From Paenibacillus humicola (GTDB taxonomy: Bacteria; Bacillota; Bacilli; Paenibacillales; Paenibacillaceae): 64,000 bases of DNA. Both the position numbers and the translations under genes were made by a program. The number at the start of each line of letters is the position of its first letter. The stretch's first letter is position 1. The stretch is from positions 1,700,501 through 1,764,500 of the forward strand of contig NZ_JAQGPL010000001.1 in NCBI RefSeq assembly GCF_028826105.1, written 5' to 3'. Shown here one piece after another: positions 1 to 8,018 of this stretch. The notes beneath the pieces were generated by a model. That model had not been told where the DNA came from and did no database searches. It saw nothing but the letters and a program-made list of their open reading frames with translations.

Positions 1-327
1 TTCAGGGCGCATCCGAACCTGAAAGGGATCTTTGGGGTGAGCCAGGTCGGCGGGCCTGCCATGGCGAAGGTAATGAATTCCAAGGAGTTTGCCAGCCGCA
101 AAGGGGCCGTTCAAGTGTTTGCGTTCGACGATCTGCCCGATACGATTCAGGGCGTGAAGGACGGCTTTATTAACGGCATTATCGTGCAGCGTCCCGTTAC
201 GATGGGCAAGCTCGCCGTGCAGCATCTGGTCGCGCAAATCAAAGGGGAAGAAACCGTGCCGCAGCAGGATATCGATACGGGAGTCACCGTCGTCACCAAA
301 GACAATCTCGATTCTTATACGAAATAA
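1..327 (+). CDS. Sugar ABC transporter substrate-binding protein, C-terminal part (5' end outside window)
   Basis: The reading frame is open from the first base and ends at a TAA, giving the last 108 residues of a periplasmic-binding protein of the RbsB type (Peripla_BP_4 fold). The segments GIFGVSQVGGPAMAKV, VFAFDDLP and the sequence QRPVTMGKLAVQHL correspond to the conserved C-terminal lobe, where such proteins contact the sugar and hinge. A lipobox or signal peptide cannot be seen because the start lies upstream of the window. It precedes a double ATPase of the same transporter class by about 90 bases, so it is the binding component of a carbohydrate importer. The sugar cannot be told from this fragment. 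Confidence 0.85.
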   Translation, partial: FRAHPNLKGIFGVSQVGGPAMAKVMNSKEFASRKGAVQVFAFDDLPDTIQGVKDGFINGIIVQRPVTMGKLAVQHLVAQIKGEETVPQQDIDTGVTVVTKDNLDSYTK

Positions 328-416
328 GCCTTCTTCGGCGCGGCGAATCCGGGGGCCCGCAGGCGCCGGCGGGCTCTACAGGCTTCTCGTTTTCGTTTAT
401 AAAAGGAGGGATGCGC

Positions 417-1949
417 GTGAAGCCCATTCTGCAAATGCAGAACATTTCCAAAAGTTTTCCCGGCGTCAAGGCGCTGAGCGGCGTCACGCTCGAGGTGTTC
501 GAGGGCGAGGTGCTGGCGCTGGTCGGCGAGAACGGGGCGGGCAAAAGCACCTTGATGAAAATTTTGACCGGCGTTTACGAACCGGACCGGGACGGAAGAG
601 GGAAAATCGTCGTGAACGGCGTGGAGACGGCCATCAAAGACCCGATTCACGCCCGGAATCTCGGCATCAGCATCATTTATCAGGAATTGACCACCGCAGA
701 GAATTTGACGGTGGCGGAAAATATCTTTTTGGCCAAGGAGCCGCGCAACCGGCTCGGGCTGATCGATACGCGCCGCATGCTGGCCGAATCCGGGCGGATT
801 TTGTCCGAGCTGAACATGGAGATCGATCCGGGCACGCAGGTAGGCGAGCTCAGCGTCGGTCAGCAGCAGATGATCGAGATCGCGAAGGCGATCTCTTATA
901 ACGCCAAAGTGATCGTGATGGACGAGCCGACCGCTTCTTTAAGCCATAAGGAAACGCGGACGCTGATGCAGCTGGTGCAAAAGCTGAAAAAGCAGCACAT
1001 TTCGATCGTCTACATTTCTCACCGGCTCGAGGAAATTTTCGAAATCGCCGACCGGATTTGCGTGCTGCGGGACGGCCAAACCGTTCACCAAATGCCCGCG
1101 ACCGAAGCGACGACCGAGATGCTCGTCAAAAAAATGGTCGACCGCGATTTGAGCGACATGTATGCTAAAGAAGAAAGCTTCGCGACGGACGAGGCCGTTT
1201 TGGAGGTCAGGGGCTTAACCCAGGCGTTCAAGGCCGCTTCGCACCGGGCGGTCATCCGGGATGTCGGCTTCAAGCTGCATAAAGGCGAAATTCTCGGCTT
1301 TTCGGGCCTCGTCGGCGCCGGCCGCACGGAAATCATGGAGCTTCTGTTCGGCATTCGTCCCTCCCGGGGGGAAGTGCTGCTTGACGGGGAAAGACTGAAC
1401 GTGCGCGGTCCGGCCGACGCGATCCGCAAAGGAATCGGGTTCGTGACGGAGGACCGCAAGCTGCAGGGGCTGGTGCTCAATATGAGCGTCCGGGAAAATT
1501 TCAGCCTGACCCACCTGGAGCGCTATACGCGTTTCGATTTTGTCGACCGCAAGAAAGAGAAGCGGGCGTGCGAGACGTATATCGATGCGCTCGGGATCAA
1601 AACGCCGTCTCCCGAGCAGGAAGCGGTCCTCTTAAGCGGCGGCAACCAGCAGAAAATCGTCATTGCCAAATGGGCGGCCCGCCATCCGAAGGTGCTCATT
1701 GTCGACGAACCGACGCGCGGCATCGATATCGGAGCGAAATCCGAGGTCCATGCGCTGCTGCTCCGGCTTGCCAGGGAGGGAATGGGAATTATCATGATTT
1801 CATCGGATTTGCCGGAAATCATGGCGATGAGCGACCGCATTGTCGTCGTCCGGGAAGGCAGGATCGCCGGGGAGTTCTCCCGGGAGGAAGCGACTCAGGA
1901 ACGCATCATCGAGGCCGCGGCCGGACAAGGCGGGGCAGCGGTTATATGA
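417..1949 (+). CDS. Sugar ABC importer, tandem ATP-binding protein (RbsA/MglA/XylG type)
   Basis: About 510 residues with two ABC domains, the usual size for the duplicated ATPases of ribose/galactose/xylose-type importers. Domain 1 has Walker [10 protein letters not shown] (about residues 37-45), signature LSVGQQQ and Walker [10 protein letters not shown]. Domain 2 has the degenerate P-loop GLVGAGRTE lacking the lysine, an intact signature LSGGNQQ and Walker [11 protein letters not shown]; this asymmetry is normal for the family. AAAAGGAGGG ends directly against an ATG at 411, so the GTG at 417 (MKPILQMQ) is the better-spaced start. No permease follows: the next genes are enzymes, so the membrane subunit must lie upstream of the window or elsewhere. 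Substrate unknown; the neighbours suggest a sugar or sugar-acid derivative. Confidence 0.92.
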   Translation: MKPILQMQNISKSFPGVKALSGVTLEVFEGEVLALVGENGAGKSTLMKILTGVYEPDRDGRGKIVVNGVETAIKDPIHARNLGISIIYQELTTAENLTVAENIFLAKEPRNRLGLIDTRRMLAESGRILSELNMEIDPGTQVGELSVGQQQMIEIAKAISYNAKVIVMDEPTASLSHKETRTLMQLVQKLKKQHISIVYISHRLEEIFEIADRICVLRDGQTVHQMPATEATTEMLVKKMVDRDLSDMYAKEESFATDEAVLEVRGLTQAFKAASHRAVIRDVGFKLHKGEILGFSGLVGAGRTEIMELLFGIRPSRGEVLLDGERLNVRGPADAIRKGIGFVTEDRKLQGLVLNMSVRENFSLTHLERYTRFDFVDRKKEKRACETYIDALGIKTPSPEQEAVLLSGGNQQKIVIAKWAARHPKVLIVDEPTRGIDIGAKSEVHALLLRLAREGMGIIMISSDLPEIMAMSDRIVVVREGRIAGEFSREEATQERIIEAAAGQGGAAVI

Positions 1950-1984
1950 AGCCGGATATTTAAACAGGGAGGAATACAAACCAA

Positions 1985-2644
1985 ATGAAAACGGTAGTCG
2001 TCATCCACACCGGGCCGGTAACGGTCCAGCCGCTGAAGGATCAGTTCAGACAGGTGCTGCCGGACGTCCGGATGATCAACATTATGGACGACAGCCTGCT
2101 GAATGACGCCATGCAGGCGGGCCATCTCACAAAGGAAGTATCCAGCCGCCTGTATGCCTACATGGAGCAGGCGCAGGCCATGAAGGCCGACCTGATATTG
2201 AACGCATGCTCGTCGGTCGGGGAAGCGGCGGACGCTGCAAGGAACCTGCTGTCGGTACCGGTTATCAAGATCGATGAAGCGATGGCGGACCGTGCCAGTG
2301 AAATCGGTTCCAAAATCGGCGTCGTCGCAACCGTGAAAACAACGCTGGAGCCGACCGTTCGGCTGATCGAATCGAAGGCGAAGGAGAAATGCAAGCCGGT
2401 CGAGGTCGTACGGCAGATTGCCGAAGGCGCGTTTCAGGCGCTGCTGGACGGAGACGGCGAGAAGCACGACCGGATCGTGAAGGAAACGATCTCGGAGCTG
2501 ATCGCGAAGGTCGATGTCGTCGTGCTGGCGCAGGTTTCCATGGCTCGCCTTATTCCGAGTCTCGGTGAGACGAAGGTGCCCGTGCTGGCGAGCCCGTCCA
2601 GCGGCGTGGAGGCGGTAAAGAAAGCGCTGGAGCGAATGGCATGA
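1985..2644 (+). CDS. Aspartate/glutamate racemase superfamily protein, one catalytic Cys missing
   Basis: A 219-residue protein with the two-lobed fold of Asp/Glu/hydantoin racemases: N-terminal VVVIHTGPVTVQPL, the first-lobe motif NACSSVGE with Cys75, and GVVATVKTT near residue 112. In two-base racemases a second cysteine sits in a motif like LGCT; here the equivalent place reads LAQVSM, with Gln183. That makes classic racemization unlikely and suggests another deprotonation, isomerization or decarboxylation chemistry. GGAGG lies about 11 bases before the ATG. It is placed between a sugar ABC ATPase and a DUF1537 acid-sugar kinase, about 35 bases after the former, so it probably acts in the same catabolic route. 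The substrate is not known. Confidence 0.75.
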   Translation: MKTVVVIHTGPVTVQPLKDQFRQVLPDVRMINIMDDSLLNDAMQAGHLTKEVSSRLYAYMEQAQAMKADLILNACSSVGEAADAARNLLSVPVIKIDEAMADRASEIGSKIGVVATVKTTLEPTVRLIESKAKEKCKPVEVVRQIAEGAFQALLDGDGEKHDRIVKETISELIAKVDVVVLAQVSMARLIPSLGETKVPVLASPSSGVEAVKKALERMA

Positions 2645-2680
2645 TCCCAAATTACACCGATCCAGGACAAGGTGAGTGAA

Positions 2681-4114
2681 ATGGCAAATCCGATTCTTTA
2701 TCGCGAAACGGCGGACAAACTGCCGCCGGAGTGGACGTCTCCCGGCGCGGAGGAGGAAATTCGGCGCAGCCTGCGTTCGGCCGGGCGGAAGCTTGTCGTC
2801 TTGGACGACGACCCGACCGGCGTGCAGACGGTGCACGATATCGAGGTGCTGACCGATTGGGAGCTGCCGCTGCTGAAAGAAGCGCTGCAGGACGAGCGCC
2901 CGCTTTTTTTCATCCTGACCAACACCCGTTCCATGACGCCGATGGAGGCGGAGGCGGTGAACCGCGAAATTGCGGGCAACGTGCTGCAGGCGGCCCGGGA
3001 GCTCGGCTGCGAGGTGGAATTTATGAGCCGCAGCGATTCGACGCTGCGCGGCCATTATCCGCTGGAAATCGATGTTTTGTCCGACGTTTACCGCTCCTCA
3101 GCCGGACGGGAGTACGACGGCCATCTGATCGTACCCGCTTTTTTCGAGGGCGGCCGTTATACGTATAACAACATTCATTATTTGAAAACGGACGAGTGGC
3201 TGACCCCCGTCCATAAGACGGAGTTCGCGGCCGATAAGGTGTTCGGCTACTCGCATTCGGACCTGCGGTTCTGGATCGCGGAGAAAACGGCCATGCGCTT
3301 TCGGCCCGACCAATGCCTGTCCGTCCCCGTCGACCTCATCCGCCAAGGGCCGGATGCCGTCGAAGAGCGGCTCATGCGCGCCAAAGGGCAGACGCCGGTC
3401 ATCATCAACGCTATGTCCTATGCGGATTTGTTTCCGGTGGCGATCGCCCTTCACCGGGCCTATGCCCGCGGCAAACGGTTCGTTTACCGGACCGCCGCTT
3501 CGTTCGTCAAAGCATACGCCGGTATCGAAGACCGCGATTATGTGCCGCCCGAACGGATGACGGCGGGGGGCGGCGAGCGCCGCGGAGGGCTGATCGTCGT
3601 CGGCTCGTATACGGCCAAGACGACCGCGCAGCTGGACCGGCTGCTGCAGCATGGATCCGTTGAACCGCTCGAGCTGGAAGTCGAGCGGATTCTGGATCCG
3701 GAATCGGGCGCCGCGGAGCTTATGCGGTTGTCCGCCGAGCTGAACGGCATGCTGGACCGCGGCGTCAGCGCCGCCGTATACAGCAGCCGCCGGCTGGTCT
3801 CGGTTAAGGACAAGGCCGGCAATTTGAAAATCGGTCAAACCGTCTCGGCCGCGATGGTCGAGCTCGTCCGTTCGCTGTCTGCGGCGCCGAGGTTCATCCT
3901 TGCCAAAGGCGGCATCACGTCAAGCGACATCGCGACCAAAGGGCTGCACATCCGCAAGGCGCTCGTGCTGGGGCAGGCAGCCGCCGGCATACCGGTGTGG
4001 CTCACCGGACCGGAAGCGAAGTTCCCTCATCTGCCCTATATCGTCTTTCCGGGAAATGTTGGCGGGGATTCGACACTGATGGAGATTGTAAACCGCTTGA
4101 TCGGCGGAAGGTAG
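2681..4114 (+). CDS. Four-carbon acid sugar kinase family protein (DUF1537)
   Basis: About 477 residues, typical for the DUF1537 kinases (OtnK/DtnK family), which phosphorylate four-carbon sugar acids such as threonate, erythronate or their oxo forms. The N-terminal half carries LDDDPTGVQTVHD, the conserved substrate-domain signature; the C-terminal half carries FILAKGGITSSDIATKGL and VFPGNVGGDSTLMEIV, the nucleotide-binding domain glycine motifs. A GTG at 2672 is in frame, but AAGGTGAG overlaps it and sits 6 bases before the ATG at 2681, which I take as the start. It is the last gene of the transporter-enzyme operon and is followed by a long palindromic terminator. The exact substrate cannot be read; the missing partner enzymes (dehydrogenase, isomerase, aldolase) may be upstream. 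Confidence 0.85.
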   Translation: MANPILYRETADKLPPEWTSPGAEEEIRRSLRSAGRKLVVLDDDPTGVQTVHDIEVLTDWELPLLKEALQDERPLFFILTNTRSMTPMEAEAVNREIAGNVLQAARELGCEVEFMSRSDSTLRGHYPLEIDVLSDVYRSSAGREYDGHLIVPAFFEGGRYTYNNIHYLKTDEWLTPVHKTEFAADKVFGYSHSDLRFWIAEKTAMRFRPDQCLSVPVDLIRQGPDAVEERLMRAKGQTPVIINAMSYADLFPVAIALHRAYARGKRFVYRTAASFVKAYAGIEDRDYVPPERMTAGGGERRGGLIVVGSYTAKTTAQLDRLLQHGSVEPLELEVERILDPESGAAELMRLSAELNGMLDRGVSAAVYSSRRLVSVKDKAGNLKIGQTVSAAMVELVRSLSAAPRFILAKGGITSSDIATKGLHIRKALVLGQAAAGIPVWLTGPEAKFPHLPYIVFPGNVGGDSTLMEIVNRLIGGR

Positions 4115-4168
4115 GGGGGCGCCTCGGCCAGCCTTCGGCGCGGTTCGACGCGGCAGGACGGTTATTCA

Positions 4169-4223
4169 GCGAGGAAGCCCGGCGCCGAATTCGGCGCCGG
4201 GCTTCCTCGCTTTCCCTTTTTGG
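4169..4223 (+). terminator. Terminator with perfect 42-bp palindrome
   Basis: Arms 4169-4189 and 4190-4210 are exact reverse complements with no unpaired loop bases, followed by TTTCCCTTTTT. It closes the acid-sugar operon and stands between two convergent genes, so it may also stop transcription from the minus strand. Confidence 0.8.
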
Positions 4224-4264
4224 CCCCAATGAGCGCGTCTCCGGGTTTTCTTGAAACGGCCCTT

Positions 4265-4708
4265 TTATTTGCTGCCGATCAATAAAGACAGCAGTCCGGC
4301 CGCGATTAAGGGACCGACGGGAACGCCTTTGAAAAACGCGACACCGAGGACGGTGCCGATGAGCAGGCCGGCGACCACCGTCGGCTGATGCGCCATTAAC
4401 GATACGCCGCGTCCGCCGAGGTAAGCGACCAGTACGCCGATGCCGATGGCCAGAAGCGACTTCCAGTTTAGGAAGGAATCGCGGATTGCGGCGAGGCTGA
4501 TTCTGCCGCTTGCGAGCGGCGCCATGACGCCGATGGTCAGGATGATGATGCCGACGGTGAGGCCGTATTTCTCCAGCCAGGGAAAAGCGGCGTCGAGCTT
4601 CATCACCCGCACGAGCAGCAGCAGGATGACGGCGATCGTGATCGTGTTGTTATGGCTGAGAATGCCGAGAGCGGCAAAACCCACCAGCAGTAAAGAAGTG
4701 ACGTCCAA
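4265..4708 (-). CDS. UPF0756/DUF441 family membrane protein
   Basis: A hydrophobic protein of 147 residues, the usual size of this family, with about four transmembrane segments ([14 protein letters not shown], the region from [26 protein letters not shown], and the C-terminal [13 protein letters not shown]). The function of the family is unknown. The longest reading frame would start at 4753, but AAGGAGG lies seven bases before a TTG at 4708 that opens MDVTSLLL, matching family N-termini; I take that TTG. It is a single gene on the minus strand, converging with the acid-sugar kinase. No partner gene is adjacent, apart from the upstream tRNA genes. Confidence 0.85.
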   Translation of the reverse strand: MDVTSLLLVGFAALGILSHNNTITIAVILLLLVRVMKLDAAFPWLEKYGLTVGIIILTIGVMAPLASGRISLAAIRDSFLNWKSLLAIGIGVLVAYLGGRGVSLMAHQPTVVAGLLIGTVLGVAFFKGVPVGPLIAAGLLSLLIGSK

Positions 4709-4788
4709 CGGTAATCCTCCTTGCGCGATGGTGAACTCTTTATTGTGCAGCAATGGGGGCGGAACATGGCGCCGGCAAATCGCCGGGA

Positions 4789-4824
4789 ACCAAAAGAACC
4801 ATGACGAGCTGCGTCATGGTTCTT
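4789..4824 (-). terminator. Terminator downstream of tRNA-Arg
   Basis: A 13-bp perfect stem (4794-4806 with 4812-4824), loop of five bases, followed on the minus strand by TTTTGG. It lies about 20 bases beyond the encoded CCA of the tRNA. Confidence 0.7.
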
Positions 4825-4845
4825 GTCGTTATCGATGGTTGAGAA

Positions 4846-4922
4846 TGGCGTCCCGGAAGGGATTCGAACCCCCGACCGTGCGCTTAGAAGGCGCATGCTC
4901 TATCCAACTGAGCTACCGGGAC
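4846..4922 (-). tRNA. tRNA-Arg (anticodon TCT)
   Basis: A complete cloverleaf: acceptor GTCCCGG with CCGGGAC, D-arm GCTC/GAGC, anticodon stem TGCGC/GCGCA with loop CTTCTAA giving anticodon TCT (codon AGA), T-arm GGGGG-TTCGAAT-CCCTT, discriminator G, and an encoded CCA. Length is 77 bases including CCA. Confidence 0.97.
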
Positions 4923-5081
4923 ACGTAAGTAAGATTATAACATGGATCCGCTTGAATACGCAATAAATGATGAAAAAACGTCTGATGCCGTTTTTCAGGC
5001 GGGCGGAACAAGTTTTTGCTTCGATTAAAGGCGTAGAAGAGACGAGCAATGAACCTCTCTTAATAAAACAAAAAAGCTGCC

Positions 5082-5111
5082 TAAAAAAACAAAAAGTCCC
5101 CTTACGGGAAC
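5082..5111 (-). terminator. Terminator downstream of tRNA-Gly
   Basis: On the minus strand the six-base arms GTTCCC and GGGGAC (one T-G pair) enclose GTAA and are followed by TTTTTGTTTTTTT. It sits about 100 bases after tRNA-Gly, so that tRNA and tRNA-Arg are probably separate units. The rest of 4923-5211 holds nothing else convincing. Confidence 0.7.
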
Positions 5112-5211
5112 GTTTAAGGACATTCATAGTCTTTCTTTGCGAACGCGTCCGCAATCGAAAAGAAGGCCAATGCTGAGGTTTCGCTTCCCTTCTGGACATT
5201 TTAAGAAGTTA

Positions 5212-5285
5212 TGGAGCGGGTGAAGGGAATCGAACCCTCGCCTCAAGCTTGGGAAGCTGGCGTTCTACCATTGAACTACACCCGC
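5212..5285 (-). tRNA. tRNA-Gly (anticodon CCC)
   Basis: Acceptor GCGGGTG with CACCCGC, D-arm GTTC/GAAC, anticodon loop TTCCCAA giving CCC (codon GGG), T-arm GAGGG-TTCGATT-CCCTT, discriminator T and encoded CCA; 74 bases. The anticodon stem CCAGC/GCTTG has a C-U mismatch at positions 28 and 42. Confidence 0.95.
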
Positions 5286-5343
5286 ATGAATAATAGCAGA
5301 AATAATAATAGCACATGGATAAATGGAATTCAACTGCGGAGAA

Positions 5344-5352
5344 TGTTATAAT
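5344..5352 (+). promoter_or_regulatory. Extended -10 promoter for the YsoA-like gene
   Basis: TG-T-TATAAT is an extended sigma-A -10 element; the -35 region (TGGAAT at 5324) is poor. Transcription would begin near 5359, which excludes the ATG at 5323 as a start for the following gene. Confidence 0.55.
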
Positions 5353-5367
5353 CGTGAACAACATCGA

Positions 5368-6342
5368 ATGAGGGTGCCCGGAAAGGCGGTGATCCCAATT
5401 ACACCACTACATCCTCCGCAGGAGGAAGGCAAGGACAATGTTTATTTGTTTCCGAATATGCTGGATCAATACCAGCTGCAGCTGACCCGGATGCTTGAAG
5501 CCGAGCAGTTCGGCGAAGCCAAGCGGCTGCTTTCATTTCTTCTCCAATGCCGGGGCGAAGAGAAACGGTACTATGAGGAATGGAGCAATTTGCTGTCCTG
5601 GCTCGAAATGGCTTTTCCGTCCGCCGATAGCCGCATTGCCGCCGAGGATGACGACGAAGAAGACGACCGGGTAAAGGAAGAAAAGTTCCGGCGGCTTGCG
5701 CTGGCACCGGAAAGGCAGGACGACGAGTATGTCGGACAGATTCTCTATATCATGCAGCATCATCCGATGCCCGATCAGCAAATGCTTGCGCTTGAGCGCG
5801 CGGCTCATTTGAATCATCCCGACATCGACCGGACGATCATGGCCTGGCTGACCGGCTCGGAGCTTCATCCCGCTCTGCAGTTTAAAGCGCTTCAATGCTT
5901 GCGGACCCGGGGAGTGACAGGGACGGTCGCGCTGGAGCGGCTGGGCGAACGGGTCGAGCTCGAAATCGAGGAGACGCCGCTTTCCATGGCTGAATTTCCG
6001 GTTGCGGTTACGAGAGTCGTAGAAAGGGTAGAAACCGTGACGGAGGTACGCGATGCGACGATGCCGCATTTTGCCCGGGAGCTGTGGAAGCTCAGCCTCC
6101 AGTGCCTGTACGGCACCTCGGCTTACAAGCGAATGCTGTCGGACGACGACGACACGATCGACTGCTTTGCGGCGGCCCTTCATCAAGCGCTCGAATTGTC
6201 GCTTTACGGCCGGGCGGACGACGACGAAATCCGGGATACATACGGCATTACCGATGCGCTCCGGTTTCGTTACGAGCAGGCGGCTCGGACGCTTCGCGGC
6301 GTAACCGTCCTGCAAAGCGGCGGAGAAGGGGACGAGCCTTGA
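5368..6342 (+). CDS. YsoA-like helical (TPR-type) protein upstream of trigger factor
   Basis: An acidic, helical protein of about 320 residues without catalytic motifs. It contains an Asp/Glu-rich linker (EDDDEEDD) about one third along, and repeated helix pairs rich in Leu and Ala such as QMLALERAAHLNHPDID and ALQFKALQCLRTRG, consistent with a TPR/HEAT-like scaffold. The position immediately before tig matches ysoA of B. subtilis; function is unknown. The start is uncertain: the in-frame ATG at 5368 has no ribosome site, while AAAGGCGGTGAT (5380-5391) is one base from the ideal anti-16S complement and would point to a start just downstream, where only ATT at 5398 is available. Confidence 0.7.
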   Translation: MRVPGKAVIPITPLHPPQEEGKDNVYLFPNMLDQYQLQLTRMLEAEQFGEAKRLLSFLLQCRGEEKRYYEEWSNLLSWLEMAFPSADSRIAAEDDDEEDDRVKEEKFRRLALAPERQDDEYVGQILYIMQHHPMPDQQMLALERAAHLNHPDIDRTIMAWLTGSELHPALQFKALQCLRTRGVTGTVALERLGERVELEIEETPLSMAEFPVAVTRVVERVETVTEVRDATMPHFARELWKLSLQCLYGTSAYKRMLSDDDDTIDCFAAALHQALELSLYGRADDDEIRDTYGITDALRFRYEQAARTLRGVTVLQSGGEGDEP

Positions 6343-6367
6343 AAAACCCGCGGATGTTGATTATAAT
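6339..6367 (+). promoter_or_regulatory. Sigma-A promoter of tig
   Basis: TTGAAA (6339-6344), a 17-base spacer, and TATAAT (6362-6367). The -35 overlaps the stop codon of the preceding gene. Predicted start of transcription is near 6374, about 60 bases before the tig start. Confidence 0.8.
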
Positions 6368-6435
6368 AGAGTGGTTTATTAATCGTGAAAGACCTGACGC
6401 AGATGCGTTATTCAATTTGGAGGGGAAAGCATAAC

Positions 6436-7737
6436 ATGAAAGCAACTTGGGAAAAGATAGACAAGAATCTTGTGGCCGTCGACGTGGAAGTCGGGGAGCA
6501 GCAAGTTACCGAAGCCTTGGACAAGGCGTTTAAGAAGGTCGTTGCGAAAGTGAACGTGCCGGGCTTCCGCAAAGGCAAGGTGCCGCGCGCCCTGTTCGAG
6601 AAGCGCTTCGGCATTGAAAGCCTGTACCAGGACGCAATCGACATCCTGCTTCCGGACGCGTATTCCAATGCCGTGGATGAAACCGGAATCGAGCCGGTCG
6701 ACCGCCCTGAAATCGAAGTCGAGCAATTCGGCAAAGGCCAGACGTTCAAATTCAAGGCGAAGGTGACGGTCAAGCCGGAGGTTGAGCTTGGCGAATACAA
6801 GGGGCTGGAAATTCCCGCGACCGATGCGATCGTGACGGAAGAAGAAATCGACGAAGAGCTGAACCGCCTCCAGCAGCGCCATGCCGAGCTTACGGTCATC
6901 GATGAAGGCGCTGCCGAGAACGGCGACGTCGTCGTCATCGACTTCGAAGGCTTTGCCGACGGCGAACCGTTCGAGGGCGGCAAGGCGGAGCGTTATTCGC
7001 TGGAGCTCGGCTCGGACTCGTTCATCCCGGGCTTCGAAGAACAGATCGTCGGCATGAAAACGGGAGACTTCAAGGACGTGGAAGTGACGTTCCCGGAAGA
7101 GTACCATGCCGAGAACCTAAAAGGCAAAGCAGCGGTATTCAAAGTGAAGGTGCATGAGATCAAACGGAAAAACCTTCCGGCTCTCGACGACGAGTTCGCC
7201 AAAGACGTAAGCGAGTTCGATACGCTCGACGAATTCAAGCAGGATTTGACCTCCAAGCTGAAAGAACGCAAGGAGAAGGATGCCGAGCAGGCGCGCGAAA
7301 CGGCGATTTTGGAAAAAGTGGCGGAGAACGCCGAAATCGACATTCCGCAGGCCATGATCGATTCCGAAGTGGATTATATGGTTCGCGAATTCGAAAACAG
7401 GCTTCGCATGCAGGGCATGACGATGGACATTTATTACCAGTTCTCCGGCCAGAGCGAGTCGGCGCTGCGCGAACAGATGCGCGAGGATGCGACGAAACGC
7501 GTCCGTAACAATCTTGTATTGGAGAAAATCGCCAAGCAGGAGGGCATTGAAGTAACGGAAGCCGATTTGTCGGAGGAGCTGGAAAGCCTGTCCGGCATGT
7601 ACAACCGTCCGTCCGATGAGCTTCGCGACATCTTTACGCGGAACGGCAATATCGAGAACCTGAAAGGCGAGCTCGTGCTTCGCAAGACGCTTAAGTTTCT
7701 GCTCGACAACAGCAAAGTTACGACAGAAGTGGCATAA
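6436..7737 (+). CDS. tig: Trigger factor (ribosome-associated chaperone and prolyl isomerase)
   Basis: A 433-residue protein of the standard trigger-factor length. The N-terminal ribosome-binding domain holds the signature PGFRKGKVPRALFEKRFG, which docks on ribosomal protein L23 at the tunnel exit. An FKBP-type peptidyl-prolyl isomerase domain follows (GDVVVIDFEGFADGEPF to LPALDDEFAKDV), and the rest is the helical chaperone body. A longer frame begins at 6385, but GGAGGGGA is 9 bases before the ATG at 6436, which opens with MKATWEKID as in family members. It has its own promoter and precedes clpP and clpX, so nascent-chain folding and degradation genes are side by side. Confidence 0.97.
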   Translation: MKATWEKIDKNLVAVDVEVGEQQVTEALDKAFKKVVAKVNVPGFRKGKVPRALFEKRFGIESLYQDAIDILLPDAYSNAVDETGIEPVDRPEIEVEQFGKGQTFKFKAKVTVKPEVELGEYKGLEIPATDAIVTEEEIDEELNRLQQRHAELTVIDEGAAENGDVVVIDFEGFADGEPFEGGKAERYSLELGSDSFIPGFEEQIVGMKTGDFKDVEVTFPEEYHAENLKGKAAVFKVKVHEIKRKNLPALDDEFAKDVSEFDTLDEFKQDLTSKLKERKEKDAEQARETAILEKVAENAEIDIPQAMIDSEVDYMVREFENRLRMQGMTMDIYYQFSGQSESALREQMREDATKRVRNNLVLEKIAKQEGIEVTEADLSEELESLSGMYNRPSDELRDIFTRNGNIENLKGELVLRKTLKFLLDNSKVTTEVA

Positions 7738-7891
7738 TGAACCGCAGCCGTCCGATGGGCGGCTCGTTTCTCATTGAGAGGATGAAGCGGAACATTCACT
7801 CGTCTTCGCCGCGATTATTTCGCGGAAACAATTGGGGCCTTGCCCCGTACATAACCGTACGGCGATGCCGTATACTGTAGTATTCGGAAAA
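7738..7891 (+). other. tig-clpP intergenic region with clustered short hairpins
   Basis: Four short inverted repeats lie in a row: about 7747-7764 (GCCGTCC/GGGCGGC), 7809-7825 (CCGCGA/TCGCGG), 7834-7846 (GGGGC/GCCCC) and 7858-7872 (TACGGC/GCCGTA). None is followed by a clear T-run, so tig termination is not obvious. No CtsR-type direct heptamer repeat (GGTCAAA) was seen before clpP. Confidence 0.35.
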
Positions 7892-7920
7892 ATGACATTG
7901 CATCCGGAACGTGATAAAAT
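7892..7920 (+). promoter_or_regulatory. Probable sigma-A promoter of clpP
   Basis: ATGACA (7892-7897), 17-base spacer, TAAAAT (7915-7920). It leaves a leader of about 90 bases before the clpP start. Confidence 0.55.
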
Positions 7921-8018
7921 AACAATATGCTCCCTTTAAACCACTAAAGACGAAAAGCGGTCTTTACATCGGGTGAAGAGGAATTTAGGGGTATATTACC
8001 TATGAGGAGGTTGGTCGC

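Noticed and set aside
1..4114. Horizontal island at the left end
   Set aside because: GC content and codon choice look like the rest, and no integrase, IS or tRNA junction is visible on the left.
4440..4928. 162-codon plus-strand frame over the UPF0756 gene and tRNA-Arg
   Set aside because: It reads through a tRNA gene in sense-opposite orientation and overlaps a well-supported minus-strand gene.
4967..5176. 69-codon plus-strand frame between the two tRNA genes
   Set aside because: Covers the terminator of tRNA-Gly, has Lys/Arg-rich composition from A-rich DNA and no ribosome site.
7738..8018. CtsR operator before clpP
   Set aside because: No tandem GGTCAAA heptamers could be found.
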